A DNA stretch of 36,761 bases from Deltaproteobacteria bacterium (GTDB lineage: Bacteria; Myxococcota_A; JAADFL01): positions 1 to 36,761 of the forward strand of contig JAADFL010000009.1 of the NCBI GenBank assembly GCA_013152945.1, written 5' to 3'. The translations under genes and the position numbers were made by a program. Positions 1 to 7,710 of the stretch are shown here, one piece after another (the stretch's first letter is position 1; each line of letters opens with the position of its first letter). Below the pieces are notes generated by a model. That model made no database searches. It had not been told where the DNA came from and was given only the letters and a program-made list of their open reading frames with translations.

Positions 1-143
1 AAATGGGAAACGAGCGTGTCACCGTTCAGAACATCGAGGTTGCCAAGGTGATCTTGGAGGATAACCTCCTCTTGCTTAAGGGAGCCGTTCCTGGCGGCAA
101 GAATGGGATTGTCGAAATACGGCCTGCCGTAAAGGGCACCTGA
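1..143 (+). CDS. rplC: 50S ribosomal protein L3, C-terminal end (5'-truncated by window)
   Basis: The last 47 codons of ribosomal protein L3 are visible, read from position 3 and ending in TGA at 141-143. The translated tail contains [10 protein letters not shown], then [14 protein letters not shown] and RPAVKG, which is the conserved C-terminus of bacterial L3, an early-assembling 23S rRNA-binding protein next to the peptidyl transferase centre. The rest of the gene lies to the left. In most bacteria rplC is followed within a few bases by rplD (L4) in the S10 operon. Here a 131-bp gap and an unrelated small gene follow, so either the operon is split in this organism or this is a detached or second copy. 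A 12-bp perfect palindrome (AAATCATGATTT, 169-180) lies just past the stop. Confidence 0.93.
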   Translation, partial: MGNERVTVQNIEVAKVILEDNLLLLKGAVPGGKNGIVEIRPAVKGT

Positions 144-274
144 TAAATAGACAAAAACGCTTCAAGACAAATCATGATTTATTGTTTGCCAATTTTAGCC
201 GGATATGTTAGGAACGCGCCTCTGTAATCGTGACAACCGGTTTGCCCGGTCGTTGATTGTAAATGGAGGCTCAA

Positions 275-616
275 ATGAACAAAGCACCACTGGCATTGGT
301 CAATGAGAAATTCGGTAACAAGAAAACCCTGGTCGACAAAGTGGCGACACTATTGCAAAGGCCAAGCAGTGAGACCAGAGAACAATTCAAGGCACGACTT
401 TCCCGCCTTCCCAATTTGAAATTGCTCAGGCTCTATAATGCAGAGACCATGGCAAAAGAGAAATTCGGCGGAAGATCCAAACTCGTAGATGCAGTCTACA
501 CACTTGCCAGGTCATCCGGCAAAGTCGACAAACCTTACAAAAATAAACTTGCCACCTACACAACACCAAGGCTTCTGGATCTGCATCGCCGCTTATCCAA
601 AAGGACCAAGAAATAA
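275..616 (+). CDS. Small basic protein with two internal repeats, unknown function
   Basis: A protein of 113 residues, rich in Lys and Arg, that I do not recognise as a named family. It is built from two similar halves of about 45 residues. Each opens with a KFG-x2-x-LVDxV motif (EKFGNKKTLVDKV near residue 9, EKFGGRSKLVDAV near residue 63) and closes with a Leu-rich helix (LKLLRLYN and PRLLDLHRRL). It has no signal peptide or membrane segment, so it is probably cytoplasmic and helical. The basic charge would suit nucleic-acid binding, but that is inference. An ATG at 263 is in frame, but it overlaps GGAGG at 265-269, which lies 5 nt before the ATG at 275, so I chose 275. It follows rplC on the same strand after 131 bp and may be cotranscribed with it. 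Confidence 0.75.
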   Translation: MNKAPLALVNEKFGNKKTLVDKVATLLQRPSSETREQFKARLSRLPNLKLLRLYNAETMAKEKFGGRSKLVDAVYTLARSSGKVDKPYKNKLATYTTPRLLDLHRRLSKRTKK

Positions 617-650
617 ATATACCCTGAACAACAATCCCGTTTACCGTCTT

Positions 651-683
651 TTTCCTTTTTTGGCCGTCGGAAAGGAAATTTTT
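651..683 (+). terminator. Possible intrinsic terminator between convergent genes
   Basis: TTTCCTTT at 651-658 pairs with AAAGGAAA at 671-678 across a 12-nt loop and is followed by five T residues (679-683). It lies between the end of the two-repeat protein gene and the convergent transporter gene. The stem is AT-rich and therefore weak, so this is tentative. Confidence 0.35.
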
Positions 684-706
684 AAACAGAACCGTGTTTG
701 CACGTT

Positions 707-2428
707 TCACTTGGCTTGGTATTTCCCTCCAGGCATACTCTTGAAGACCCCCAGGCCTGCGACAAAAGCCGCCGCAAGATACAATGAAGCCTGAAGTCCT
801 TTACCTACCAATAATTCACCAACGCCGAACAATGTTCCGTACAGCGCTGCTATTGACAATGCCCATGACCATAGGTCCCCGCCGATTCCCATGATCTCTT
901 CACCAGGTCCGGCAATTGCCGCAATCCTGCTCCAACCCACTGATCCGGGCCTAACCTTCCTGTAGAACCCGAGCAACACGTCATCCGGCACAGGTGTGGT
1001 CGCAAAAGTAACCACGAGCCAGCACAAGGTCGAGAAACCTGCAGTAAGAGAAAGCCGTTCCGGGTAGCTCATATTTGGCGCTGCCAGGGCAAGAGCAAGC
1101 GTTGCAGCCGAAGAAGAAATCCATGATGTTATCTCCGACCAGGCATTTACGCGCCACCAGAGCCATCTCGCGATATAGACTCCTCCGACCCCGGCCGTTA
1201 GCTGCCAGAGCAACTTCCATGCCCCGGAAATAGACTGCATGAGGAGGGCTGTTGACAATCCGGCAACCATCAACAATATACTTACGACTCTGGCTGCTTT
1301 CACATAGTCTCCTTCATCCAAGCCAGGCCGCAAAAACCTTTTGTAAAAATCGTTCACCAGGTAGGAAGCACCCCAGTTCAAATGGGTATCGATTGTAGAC
1401 ATGAAGGCTGCAAAAAAAGACGCCACCATGAGGCCCCTGAACCCTGCAGGCATGCAATCTTTTATCATGACGGCGTAACCCAACTCGGGGTCGGCCTTGA
1501 ACCAGGATGTTCCTCCATATGCGACAATCGATGCCAAACCGACCAATATCCACGGCCAGGGACGAAGCGTGTAGTGTGCGATGGCGAACCACAATGTTCC
1601 CAGCCTGGCATGACCTTCATCTTTAGCTGCGAGCATACGCTGGGCAATGTATCCTCCGCCGTCGACCCCCTTACTGGTCCACCATCCCACGGACAGGTAG
1701 ATGAGAAATGCAACGAAAAGACCAGTCCCGGGTTTCGGCACAAGCGACAAGGTATCCGCACCCGGGTTGCATGCCAATACCTTGTCCGTCAAAGCCTTCA
1801 GTCCACCAACCTTGTGTATTGCAAAAACGGCCAAGGCCACAGAACCGGTCATTGCCATTATGAATTGCACCAGGTCGGTCACTACCACGCCCCAAAACCC
1901 TGACATGACCGTGTATATCAAGGCAACAACAAGGCACAGTCCCAAGGCCGGCAGCTTCGGGAACGAAAATAATGCTCCCAGCACTTTTGACATGGCCAGC
2001 ATCACCCAACCCATGATTATCGCATTCATCAAGACGCCTTCGTATACCGCCCTGAAGCCACGCAATACTGATGCAGGCCGGCCGAAATAACGGATCTCGA
2101 TAAACTCCAGGTCTGTTACCGTGCCGATTCTCCGCCATAACTTTGCAAACAAGAAAGCTGCAAGCAAATGCGCCAGTGCCAGGTTCCACCAGAGCCAATT
2201 TCCCGCGATTCCATCCTGGGCCACAAGGCCCGATACTGCCAGGGGAGTATCTGCCGCAAATGTAGTAGCTACCATGGACGTGCCAAGGAGCCACCAGGAT
2301 AAATTTCTGTCTGACACGAAAAAAGATGCAGTGGACCTGCCGGCCCTCTTGGAAAGCCAAAAGCCTGCGGCCAGTGCAAATACGCCGTATAGGAATACAA
2401 TGCTCCAATCCAAAAAATTCATGCTCAT
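707..2428 (-). CDS. Sodium:solute symporter (SSS) family protein
   Basis: A 573-residue inner-membrane transporter with about 13 predicted hydrophobic segments. Landmarks typical of the sodium/solute symporter family (PutP, SGLT, COG0591) are an N-terminal DWSIVFLYGVFALAAGFW segment, the SFFVSDRNLSWWLLGTSM loop leading into the unwound first core helix, a GGGYIAQRMLAAKDEGHA stretch followed by RPWPWI in the middle, and a C-terminal FYRKVRPGSVGW segment. The family couples Na+ entry to uptake of sugars, amino acids, carboxylates or similar; the substrate cannot be told from sequence alone. The frame stays open to 2557, but the likely start is ATG 2428 (or 2422): there AGG lies about 10 nt upstream and only 10 nt separate it from the stop of the SGNH hydrolase gene. 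The two genes probably form one operon, which might link substrate release to uptake, but that is inference. Confidence 0.88.
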   Translation of the reverse strand: MSMNFLDWSIVFLYGVFALAAGFWLSKRAGRSTASFFVSDRNLSWWLLGTSMVATTFAADTPLAVSGLVAQDGIAGNWLWWNLALAHLLAAFLFAKLWRRIGTVTDLEFIEIRYFGRPASVLRGFRAVYEGVLMNAIIMGWVMLAMSKVLGALFSFPKLPALGLCLVVALIYTVMSGFWGVVVTDLVQFIMAMTGSVALAVFAIHKVGGLKALTDKVLACNPGADTLSLVPKPGTGLFVAFLIYLSVGWWTSKGVDGGGYIAQRMLAAKDEGHARLGTLWFAIAHYTLRPWPWILVGLASIVAYGGTSWFKADPELGYAVMIKDCMPAGFRGLMVASFFAAFMSTIDTHLNWGASYLVNDFYKRFLRPGLDEGDYVKAARVVSILLMVAGLSTALLMQSISGAWKLLWQLTAGVGGVYIARWLWWRVNAWSEITSWISSSAATLALALAAPNMSYPERLSLTAGFSTLCWLVVTFATTPVPDDVLLGFYRKVRPGSVGWSRIAAIAGPGEEIMGIGGDLWSWALSIAALYGTLFGVGELLVGKGLQASLYLAAAFVAGLGVFKSMPGGKYQAK

Positions 2429-2438
2429 CGCAGATAAC

Positions 2439-3527
2439 CTATCTTCCCAGTAAATCCGCCACCGGCCCGGCCAGGGCACGTGCCAGCAGTTCATGCCCCT
2501 TCGGATTCGGGTGATTGGGATCTTCCCTGGACAATGCGACAGACTCTGCTCCATCATCTACATATGCAAGCCTCAAGTCCGCCACCTTTATGTCCAGCCT
2601 GTTGCAAAGGCCCCTGACGTAGTCCAAGACCCGATCGTTGTACAGGCAATAATGTCTCCATCGACTCGAGTCCACGCCGGGATCGCCGCATCTTGCCGGG
2701 TTCCTGTGCCTGCGTACAACAACAGGAAGGAGAGCTACCAGCAAGGCCGTCCCTCTTTTACCTGCTTCCGCCTTCAACTTCTTCAAGGCTTTTACCGCCC
2801 TCATCCTTACCGTATCATTGAATGTATCCCTCAAAATCCTCGGATCATCCGTTAAAAAACCAAGCAGCCTGAAATTTATCCAATCATAGAGGTAACTGCT
2901 CCTGCTGAGTCTTTCATGAAGCCATAGAGGAAGCCAAATCTCCCCGGGCATCAGGCTGTAATCCGGAACCACGCCTACCACTACATTATTCACCACCACG
3001 ATTCGCTGGGTCTCCAGGTCATTGGAAAAGCAGCCGTACACAACGACGTCGGGCGAATATTGCACGAGCCGGTGCGAGTACATAGCCACTGCCTGAACAA
3101 TGTCATAGCCTGGTGTGCCTGCATTGATCACTTCGACAGGTTTTGAGAGCCTGCGTTCCAAAAGGCTTCGCAACCTTGCCGGATAGGCTTCATTTCCGGG
3201 CACTCCCTCGCCATAGGTAACCGAATCTCCTATCACTGCGATTCGATATATGCCGGGACGTTTCTTCCTCACCGGGCAGGTGCCCCGGAACCCTTGGTTA
3301 CACACAGGATCCGTTCCGCCCCTGGGCCTGTTAATAAATTCCATATCCGGCTCCGGGGTGGGTACTAAATCCGTATTTCTCCAGACCTGGCGATGTCCAG
3401 GGGGTAAGGTGAAGACAAGCCTGAAACATAATTCCAGGACCAGCAATAGGAAGACAGAAGAACCGATGACCAGCACAGCATCGAGCAAGACCCTGCCGAC
3501 GAGCTTTTTGCGTCCTTTTCTATCCAT
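2439..3527 (-). CDS. Membrane-anchored SGNH/GDSL-family hydrolase
   Basis: A protein of 362 residues with one N-terminal membrane segment (about residues 12-40) and a large, probably periplasmic, SGNH hydrolase domain. The four blocks are visible: GDSVTYGEG with the catalytic serine at S102, G140 in NAGTPGYD, GCFSND with N169, and DPNHPNPKGH near the C-terminus with D336 and H339 as the Asp/His pair. The family includes lipases, O-acetyl or acyl esterases and glycan-modifying enzymes. The N-terminal anchor and the QGFRG/IAVIGDSVTYG style resemble SGNH proteins found near polysaccharide genes, but no such genes lie nearby. Its stop is 10 nt before the SSS transporter start, so the two are probably cotranscribed. 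No clear ribosome binding site precedes ATG 3527. The substrate is unknown. Confidence 0.85.
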   Translation of the reverse strand: MDRKGRKKLVGRVLLDAVLVIGSSVFLLLVLELCFRLVFTLPPGHRQVWRNTDLVPTPEPDMEFINRPRGGTDPVCNQGFRGTCPVRKKRPGIYRIAVIGDSVTYGEGVPGNEAYPARLRSLLERRLSKPVEVINAGTPGYDIVQAVAMYSHRLVQYSPDVVVYGCFSNDLETQRIVVVNNVVVGVVPDYSLMPGEIWLPLWLHERLSRSSYLYDWINFRLLGFLTDDPRILRDTFNDTVRMRAVKALKKLKAEAGKRGTALLVALLPVVVRRHRNPARCGDPGVDSSRWRHYCLYNDRVLDYVRGLCNRLDIKVADLRLAYVDDGAESVALSREDPNHPNPKGHELLARALAGPVADLLGR

Positions 3528-3694
3528 GGCCGGCCATGATAGTTGGACAGAGCATACCTGGTCAATTTTTACCTAAATACTATTTCGAACTCTTGTGGGA
3601 ACAACCATGGGGACTTGAATGCTCTGTCTCCCGTTTTCTGAAACAAGGTAAAATGATGATTGTAAAAAACCACATATTCCGGGGCAATCGGTCA

Positions 3695-3723
3695 TTGCCG
3701 CCTGAACCGTCTTATGCTATCAA
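3695..3723 (+). promoter_or_regulatory. Candidate sigma-70 promoter for the methyltransferase gene
   Basis: TTGCCG (3695-3700), a 17-nt spacer and TATCAA (3718-3723) preceded by TGC, giving an extended -10. It lies in the 259-bp divergent gap between the SGNH hydrolase and methyltransferase genes and would start transcription near 3730, about 57 nt before ATG 3787. No experimental support. Confidence 0.4.
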
Positions 3724-3786
3724 AATAACAATTTGAAGTGTGATCCGAGAGAGCTAAACAAACAGGAGAGGAGCCAGGAATCATAA

Positions 3787-4551
3787 ATGGGCAAACGCGA
3801 ACATGAAAGACTTAAGCGCCAAGCAGAGCTGCATCAACGCCTTGCAGGGCTTTACAAGGAAAGGTACGAGCCCTTGACCAGCCGCCTGTTTCACTCTTTC
3901 TGGAACAAGGAAATGCTTGCAATGCTAAAGGGCAGACCGTTGGGCGTAACATTGGACTTGGCGTGCGGTACAGGTATCCTTGCACGGGATCTGTTAGGGG
4001 CTGTGCCTATCGTCGGGCTGGATTTGAGCCGCAAGATGCTGATACAAGCATCGGGGTACGACCTTCGCATAATTGGAGACATGGGCTCATTGCCGTTTTT
4101 ATCGAACAGCTTTGATACCGTCTTTGCCCGTGGCGCGCTGCACCACAGCGCGGATATCATGACTGCCCTGTGCGAGGCACGGCGTGTGCTGCGGCCTGGT
4201 GGAAGACTCGTAGCAGCAGAACCACGGGGTGATTTTTGGCTGGTCCGGGCCGCTAGGCATATAATGCAAAGCCTGCTTTGCAAGGATTTCGACGAACAAG
4301 ACCCGAGTTTCCGCAAAGCAGAGCTTCATGGCATGCTCAAGGCCGCAGGTATGCGTCTTTTGGCAATACAGGGATTCGGGTACGCTGCGTACGCCTTTGC
4401 AGGCTTTCCGGACAAGTTTGATCCCTTGAGCAGGGTCCCGGCCGCAAAATTTTTGACCCGCTGCCTTATTGCCATGGACCGCCAGCTTTGCAGAATCCCG
4501 GTGATAGAGGGAATCGGTCTGGGTATACTTTTTCTGGCAGTCAAGGAATAG
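3787..4551 (+). CDS. Class I SAM-dependent methyltransferase (Methyltransf_11/UbiE-like)
   Basis: A cytoplasmic protein of 254 residues with a Rossmann-type methyltransferase core. Motif I is VTLDLACGTGILARDL (about 54-69), followed by VGLDLSRKML (motif II with the acidic residue for the SAM ribose) and the GDMGSLPF..FDTVFARGALHH stretch typical of Methyltransf_11. It would transfer a methyl group from S-adenosylmethionine to a small molecule; the acceptor is unknown. The UbiE/COQ5-like core suggests a quinone, lipid or secondary-metabolite acceptor, but this is only family analogy. A ribosome binding site (GGAG within AGGAGAGGAGCCAGG) lies upstream of ATG 3787. The gene stands alone: divergent from the SGNH hydrolase and convergent with the hemerythrin-PAS gene. 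Confidence 0.85.
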   Translation: MGKREHERLKRQAELHQRLAGLYKERYEPLTSRLFHSFWNKEMLAMLKGRPLGVTLDLACGTGILARDLLGAVPIVGLDLSRKMLIQASGYDLRIIGDMGSLPFLSNSFDTVFARGALHHSADIMTALCEARRVLRPGGRLVAAEPRGDFWLVRAARHIMQSLLCKDFDEQDPSFRKAELHGMLKAAGMRLLAIQGFGYAAYAFAGFPDKFDPLSRVPAAKFLTRCLIAMDRQLCRIPVIEGIGLGILFLAVKE

Positions 4552-4560
4552 GCCCCGGTT

Positions 4561-4588
4561 CAGGAAGATTGTCGTTCTCGTCTTCCTG
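4561..4588 (+). terminator. Hairpin after the methyltransferase gene
   Basis: CAGGAAGA (4561-4568) and TCTTCCTG (4581-4588) form a perfect 8-bp stem with a 12-nt loop, 10 nt after the methyltransferase stop. No T-run follows, so this may be a 3'-end stabiliser rather than a true intrinsic terminator. The remaining sequence to 4783 shows no convincing gene. Confidence 0.3.
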
Positions 4589-4783
4589 GCCGAAATTAAA
4601 GGATACACTCTCTCCATTTTGAGCATTCGACAGGACAACGGCCATGTTCACGTTTTCACCGGTCGGAACGGCGTACCTTGATGATTGTCAATCTGAAAAT
4701 CATGATCAGTGTCCAGGTCGGCACCAGCGTGCAATCGGCACTGCAATCCACGCATGGCTGTCATGAACAGTTTTTCATTACGG

Positions 4784-5737
4784 TCATTGGTCCAGTAGTC
4801 TCTTTTCTCCTTCCAGCTTTCGTATCCAGCCGACCGACTGGGTCACCTCCAGGACTCCAAGGTAATCCCCTTCGTCGTTTTTGACCGGGAAGTAACGTAT
4901 TAGTATCGTATCACCTCCCATATCGATCCAGAACTCGGCCTTGTCCAATGTGCCGGACTTGAATCCACTGACTATCTGTTTGACCTTGTCCACGCTCTTT
5001 TGGGGATGACACATCTCAACTTTGCGACCTATGACCGAACGTGTCCTGACGAATATCTTTTCCTTGTCCAGCCTGTTGAAGTAGGTGACCGTGTCTTCGG
5101 CATCCACGAATGTAACCTCCACGGGAAGTGTTTCCATTATGGCGTGTATCTGGTCGTACGACAGCTTGTCAATCAAGCGCATGCCCTGCCCGCCTGACTC
5201 CACTTCTTCCAGCATATTGGAATACTTCTTCTCGAACTCATGTCCGTATGTGCCCTTGTCAAGGTCTACAAACGACTCTATTAGGTATCGGGCATCATCC
5301 GGTGAGAAGATGTTTCGTCCCATGGCATAAAGTACATCGTTTTCCTTCCAGATATGCTCGGCCCTTATCTTCATGTATTCAAGTCCCTCTTTTTTCATGG
5401 AATCAACTTGCTCACCGGACAACTTTTTAAAAGATGCCAGGATCTCGAAGAATCGTGCCAAAAGCTCGCGCTCCATTTTATGCTCATTGATCATAACGCC
5501 TATCGGGCCGCCCTCCCTCGGGATCCCCTTCTTCTCCATGAGCGGAAACAGGTAATCCTCCTCTTTTCGGTTATGTATCTTGTCGCCGAAAGTTGCCAGG
5601 AAATCCACGGCCCTGCCGAGTCTCCTGGATGGATGAGCCCCGGGCTCCAGGGCCTCAAGTTCCTTCTTCAGCACGTCTATCGCCCGTTCTATCATCTCAT
5701 GCTCCGCCACAAGGTACTGGTCCCATGTTTGTTTCAT
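4784..5737 (-). CDS. Hemerythrin-PAS protein (DUF438-like)
   Basis: A soluble protein of 317 residues with two parts. Residues 1-150 form a hemerythrin-like four-helix bundle with the expected di-iron ligands: H13, H55 and E59 in HNRKEE, H86 in NEHKMER, and H128 with D134 in HIWKEND. Residues about 190-310 form a PAS-type domain (LPVEVTFVDAEDTVTYFN, then KVEMCHPQKSVDKV and FWIDMGGDTILIRYFPV). This arrangement is that of DUF438/PAS proteins of anaerobes, thought to sense oxygen, NO or redox state. There is no output domain, so it probably acts through a partner not visible here. AAGGAG precedes ATG 5737 by about 6 nt. The gene is transcribed alone, divergently from the sigma factor gene; a regulatory link to it is possible but unproven. 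Confidence 0.88.
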   Translation of the reverse strand: MKQTWDQYLVAEHEMIERAIDVLKKELEALEPGAHPSRRLGRAVDFLATFGDKIHNRKEEDYLFPLMEKKGIPREGGPIGVMINEHKMERELLARFFEILASFKKLSGEQVDSMKKEGLEYMKIRAEHIWKENDVLYAMGRNIFSPDDARYLIESFVDLDKGTYGHEFEKKYSNMLEEVESGGQGMRLIDKLSYDQIHAIMETLPVEVTFVDAEDTVTYFNRLDKEKIFVRTRSVIGRKVEMCHPQKSVDKVKQIVSGFKSGTLDKAEFWIDMGGDTILIRYFPVKNDEGDYLGVLEVTQSVGWIRKLEGEKRLLDQ

Positions 5738-6041
5738 ATCTTTCTCCTTTGCTATTTGCCTCCGGCTTGTACGCGTTCCTAGGTCCTGCTCGAACGAAAA
5801 ACGAGTCTAATGGATGGATTTTCAAATGTCTACAATTGTGAGCGGGCGGACATGAGTATTTCAACGCCAGGTATTCGCCGCTATTTGCCAACTTTACAAG
5901 TATAACCATTCCCGCCCGGATTCCTTGCCCCTGCAGTTCTCCTCTGCTAATTAATGCAAGGATTTGAAATCGTAATGAACAAGAAGTACCCGGATAGCGT
6001 TTCTTGTTAAGCACCGTTGAACCAGGAGGCATTCGTTACTC
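5738..6041. other. Divergent intergenic region, hemerythrin-PAS / sigma factor
   Basis: These 304 bp hold no convincing gene on either strand. The only structure I see is the inverted repeat at 5978-6008, listed separately. It must contain the promoters of both flanking genes, but I cannot place a clean -35/-10 pair. Confidence 0.5.
5978..6008 (+). promoter_or_regulatory. Inverted repeat upstream of the sigma factor gene
   Basis: AACAAGAA (5978-5985) and TTCTTGTT (6001-6008) are perfect 8-bp inverted arms separated by 15 nt, ending 33 nt before the sigma factor start and just before its AGGAGG. It could be an operator for a dimeric regulator or a leader hairpin controlling translation. Confidence 0.35.
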
Positions 6042-6632
6042 ATGGATCTGCTCTCCTCTGATTTCGAATTGCTGAATGCTTTTAGAAGAGGCGATGAATC
6101 CGCCATGGCCCTGGTATATCACTCATACGTGGACATTGTTTGGACCACCGTGCGCAGGGCAGGTATTATTGAACCGGATCTCCAGGCCGATGTAGTACAG
6201 GAGACTTTTCTCAAGGCTTTCCTGCCCGGGACAAGGGCTGCTTATGATTCCAGCCGTGAGTTCAAACCATACATATGCGGCATTGCCAGGAATCTGGCCG
6301 TTGACATGGCCAGGAGGGCCGGGACCAAGGCAAAGATGGAGCATAACCTTTTGAAAGAGAACGGCATTGATCATTCAAACCTGAAGGAGGAACCCGAAGA
6401 TCTTGTCCATCACCATAGGCTGAAAGAGCTGGTGAATTCGTACATTGATTCCGTTTCGCCAGAACTCAAGCGATTTTGGATGTTGAGATACAAGGAAGAA
6501 TTGCCACAAGCGGACGTGGCAGCCCACATGGGTATTACCAGGCGGCGTGTTCGGACCCTTGAGAGGAGATTGCATAAAGGCCTTAAACGCTTCCTGTTTT
6601 CAAAGGGTGTGCATTACCTTGAGAAACTTTAA
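6042..6632 (+). CDS. RNA polymerase sigma factor, ECF-type sigma-70 family
   Basis: A protein of 196 residues with the two-domain plan of ECF sigma factors. Region 2 is in the N-terminal half (LLNAFRRGDESAMALVYHSY, then QADVVQETFLKAF and YICGIARNLAVD). Region 4 is at the C-terminus, with the helix-turn-helix around LPQADVAAHMGITRRRVRTL. It would direct RNA polymerase to a small regulon. AGGAGG lies about 12 nt before ATG 6042, slightly long, and a perfect inverted repeat lies just upstream. It heads a same-strand block with the cysteine-rich lipoprotein, the DUF4384-like anchored protein and the caspase-like protein, so these are the obvious candidates for its target genes. I see no classical anti-sigma gene next to it, unless the anchored protein at 7711 plays that part. 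Confidence 0.9.
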   Translation: MDLLSSDFELLNAFRRGDESAMALVYHSYVDIVWTTVRRAGIIEPDLQADVVQETFLKAFLPGTRAAYDSSREFKPYICGIARNLAVDMARRAGTKAKMEHNLLKENGIDHSNLKEEPEDLVHHHRLKELVNSYIDSVSPELKRFWMLRYKEELPQADVAAHMGITRRRVRTLERRLHKGLKRFLFSKGVHYLEKL

Positions 6633-6720
6633 AAAAAGAACGGCCACAAGCAAGGTTCCCTGCGTATTGTCAAATAGGTAGATAATTTGGTGCAGTCTTG
6701 ATAATTACGGAGGTGATAGC

Positions 6721-7644
6721 ATGTATATCAAGCGTTCCAAGCTAATGGTGCTGGGTACCTTTTCAGTTCTGGCCATGATCCTTTTCTCGTGCGGCGGCAA
6801 GGACGATTCCTCAAAGGATAAGTGTAACACGGACACGGATTGTGCATCAGGCCACAAATGTAACGAGGGCACGTGTATGAGCTATGAGGGAGGGGGATTT
6901 CTTTGTTCCAACTCCAACCCCTGTCCGAAAGGCCAGTTCTGCTTCAACGGCCTGTGTGCCATTGGTTGTACGACCGATGACAACTGTGCAAACAATCAGT
7001 ATTGCGACACCGAGTGGGAACACATGTGTGTAAACAAAGAAGTCCATACCTGCCCTGATACGCCATGTGCGTCGAACCAGGAATGTATAAAAGGTCTATG
7101 CTCGGCCAAGGCAGAATCTGAAAAATGCACTCCCCGGCCGGATGGAAAGGATGGATGTGACAAGTATTCCATCTGTATTGACAAATCCGATGCCGACGCA
7201 AAAGAGCAGGACTTATCCTGCGTCAGCTTTCCGCCTTGTCCACAGGATGGAGCGTGCCCGGTTGGGACGGTAGGTGCCGTGTGCAACGAGGGCTACATAC
7301 CGAATAAAGCCAGGATATGCCTTACAGGTCTGTGCAAGAGCGAGGACAACTGCCCCTCGGGTTTCAATTGCATAACACCGCAAGGAAGCCAACTCGGCAT
7401 GTGTGGGAGCGGCGCATTCGGATCACCCTGCCTGTCATCCTCCGACTGCCAGGATGGATTGTCCTGCCTCGGGGCTATAACAGGTGTGCCCGGATTCTGT
7501 ATGCCCGGAGGAGGTGGAGGCAACGATTGCATAGACGCCGGAGGCGCCTGTGTGGACCCCATGAAAGGTTGCCCCGACGGGACTGTTCCGGACGGAACAA
7601 AATCTTGTAGTTCAATGGGCGAAATTTGCTGTATGAAATCTTGA
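6721..7644 (+). CDS. Cysteine-rich lipoprotein with Dickkopf/EGF-like repeats
   Basis: A protein of 307 residues with a lipoprotein signal peptide (residues 1-23) and lipobox LFSC, putting the lipidated cysteine at C24. The following residues are Gly-Gly, which argues for outer-membrane rather than inner-membrane sorting. The mature part contains about 38 further cysteines in repeated modules such as CNTDTDCASGHKCNEGTC and CTTDDNCANNQYC, the pattern of Dickkopf-N/EGF-like repeats common in myxobacterial and related surface lipoproteins. A polyglycine linker (GGGGGND) precedes the last module. The many cysteines presumably form disulfides in the periplasm or on the surface. Function is unknown; such proteins are often thought to bind protein or carbohydrate. 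The ribosome binding site GGAGGTGA is close to ideal. It lies 88 nt after the sigma factor. Confidence 0.85.
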   Translation: MYIKRSKLMVLGTFSVLAMILFSCGGKDDSSKDKCNTDTDCASGHKCNEGTCMSYEGGGFLCSNSNPCPKGQFCFNGLCAIGCTTDDNCANNQYCDTEWEHMCVNKEVHTCPDTPCASNQECIKGLCSAKAESEKCTPRPDGKDGCDKYSICIDKSDADAKEQDLSCVSFPPCPQDGACPVGTVGAVCNEGYIPNKARICLTGLCKSEDNCPSGFNCITPQGSQLGMCGSGAFGSPCLSSSDCQDGLSCLGAITGVPGFCMPGGGGGNDCIDAGGACVDPMKGCPDGTVPDGTKSCSSMGEICCMKS

Positions 7645-7710
7645 AAGCTGTGTTAAAATTATTATCTGGATGACTTTTCTGCATTTCGGTAACAGGGGAG
7701 GTAATCAGGC

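Noticed and set aside
1382-1903. 173-residue plus-strand frame opposite the SSS transporter
   Set aside because: Composition typical of an antisense shadow (Cys/His/Pro-rich) and no ribosome binding site; the opposite strand has a clear family match.
4541-4651. Minus-strand 36-residue frame with a protein-like tail (SFNFGQEDENDN)
   Set aside because: Very short, no good start, overlaps the methyltransferase 3' end, and its upstream frame is closed by a stop. It could be a decayed fragment, but the evidence is too thin.
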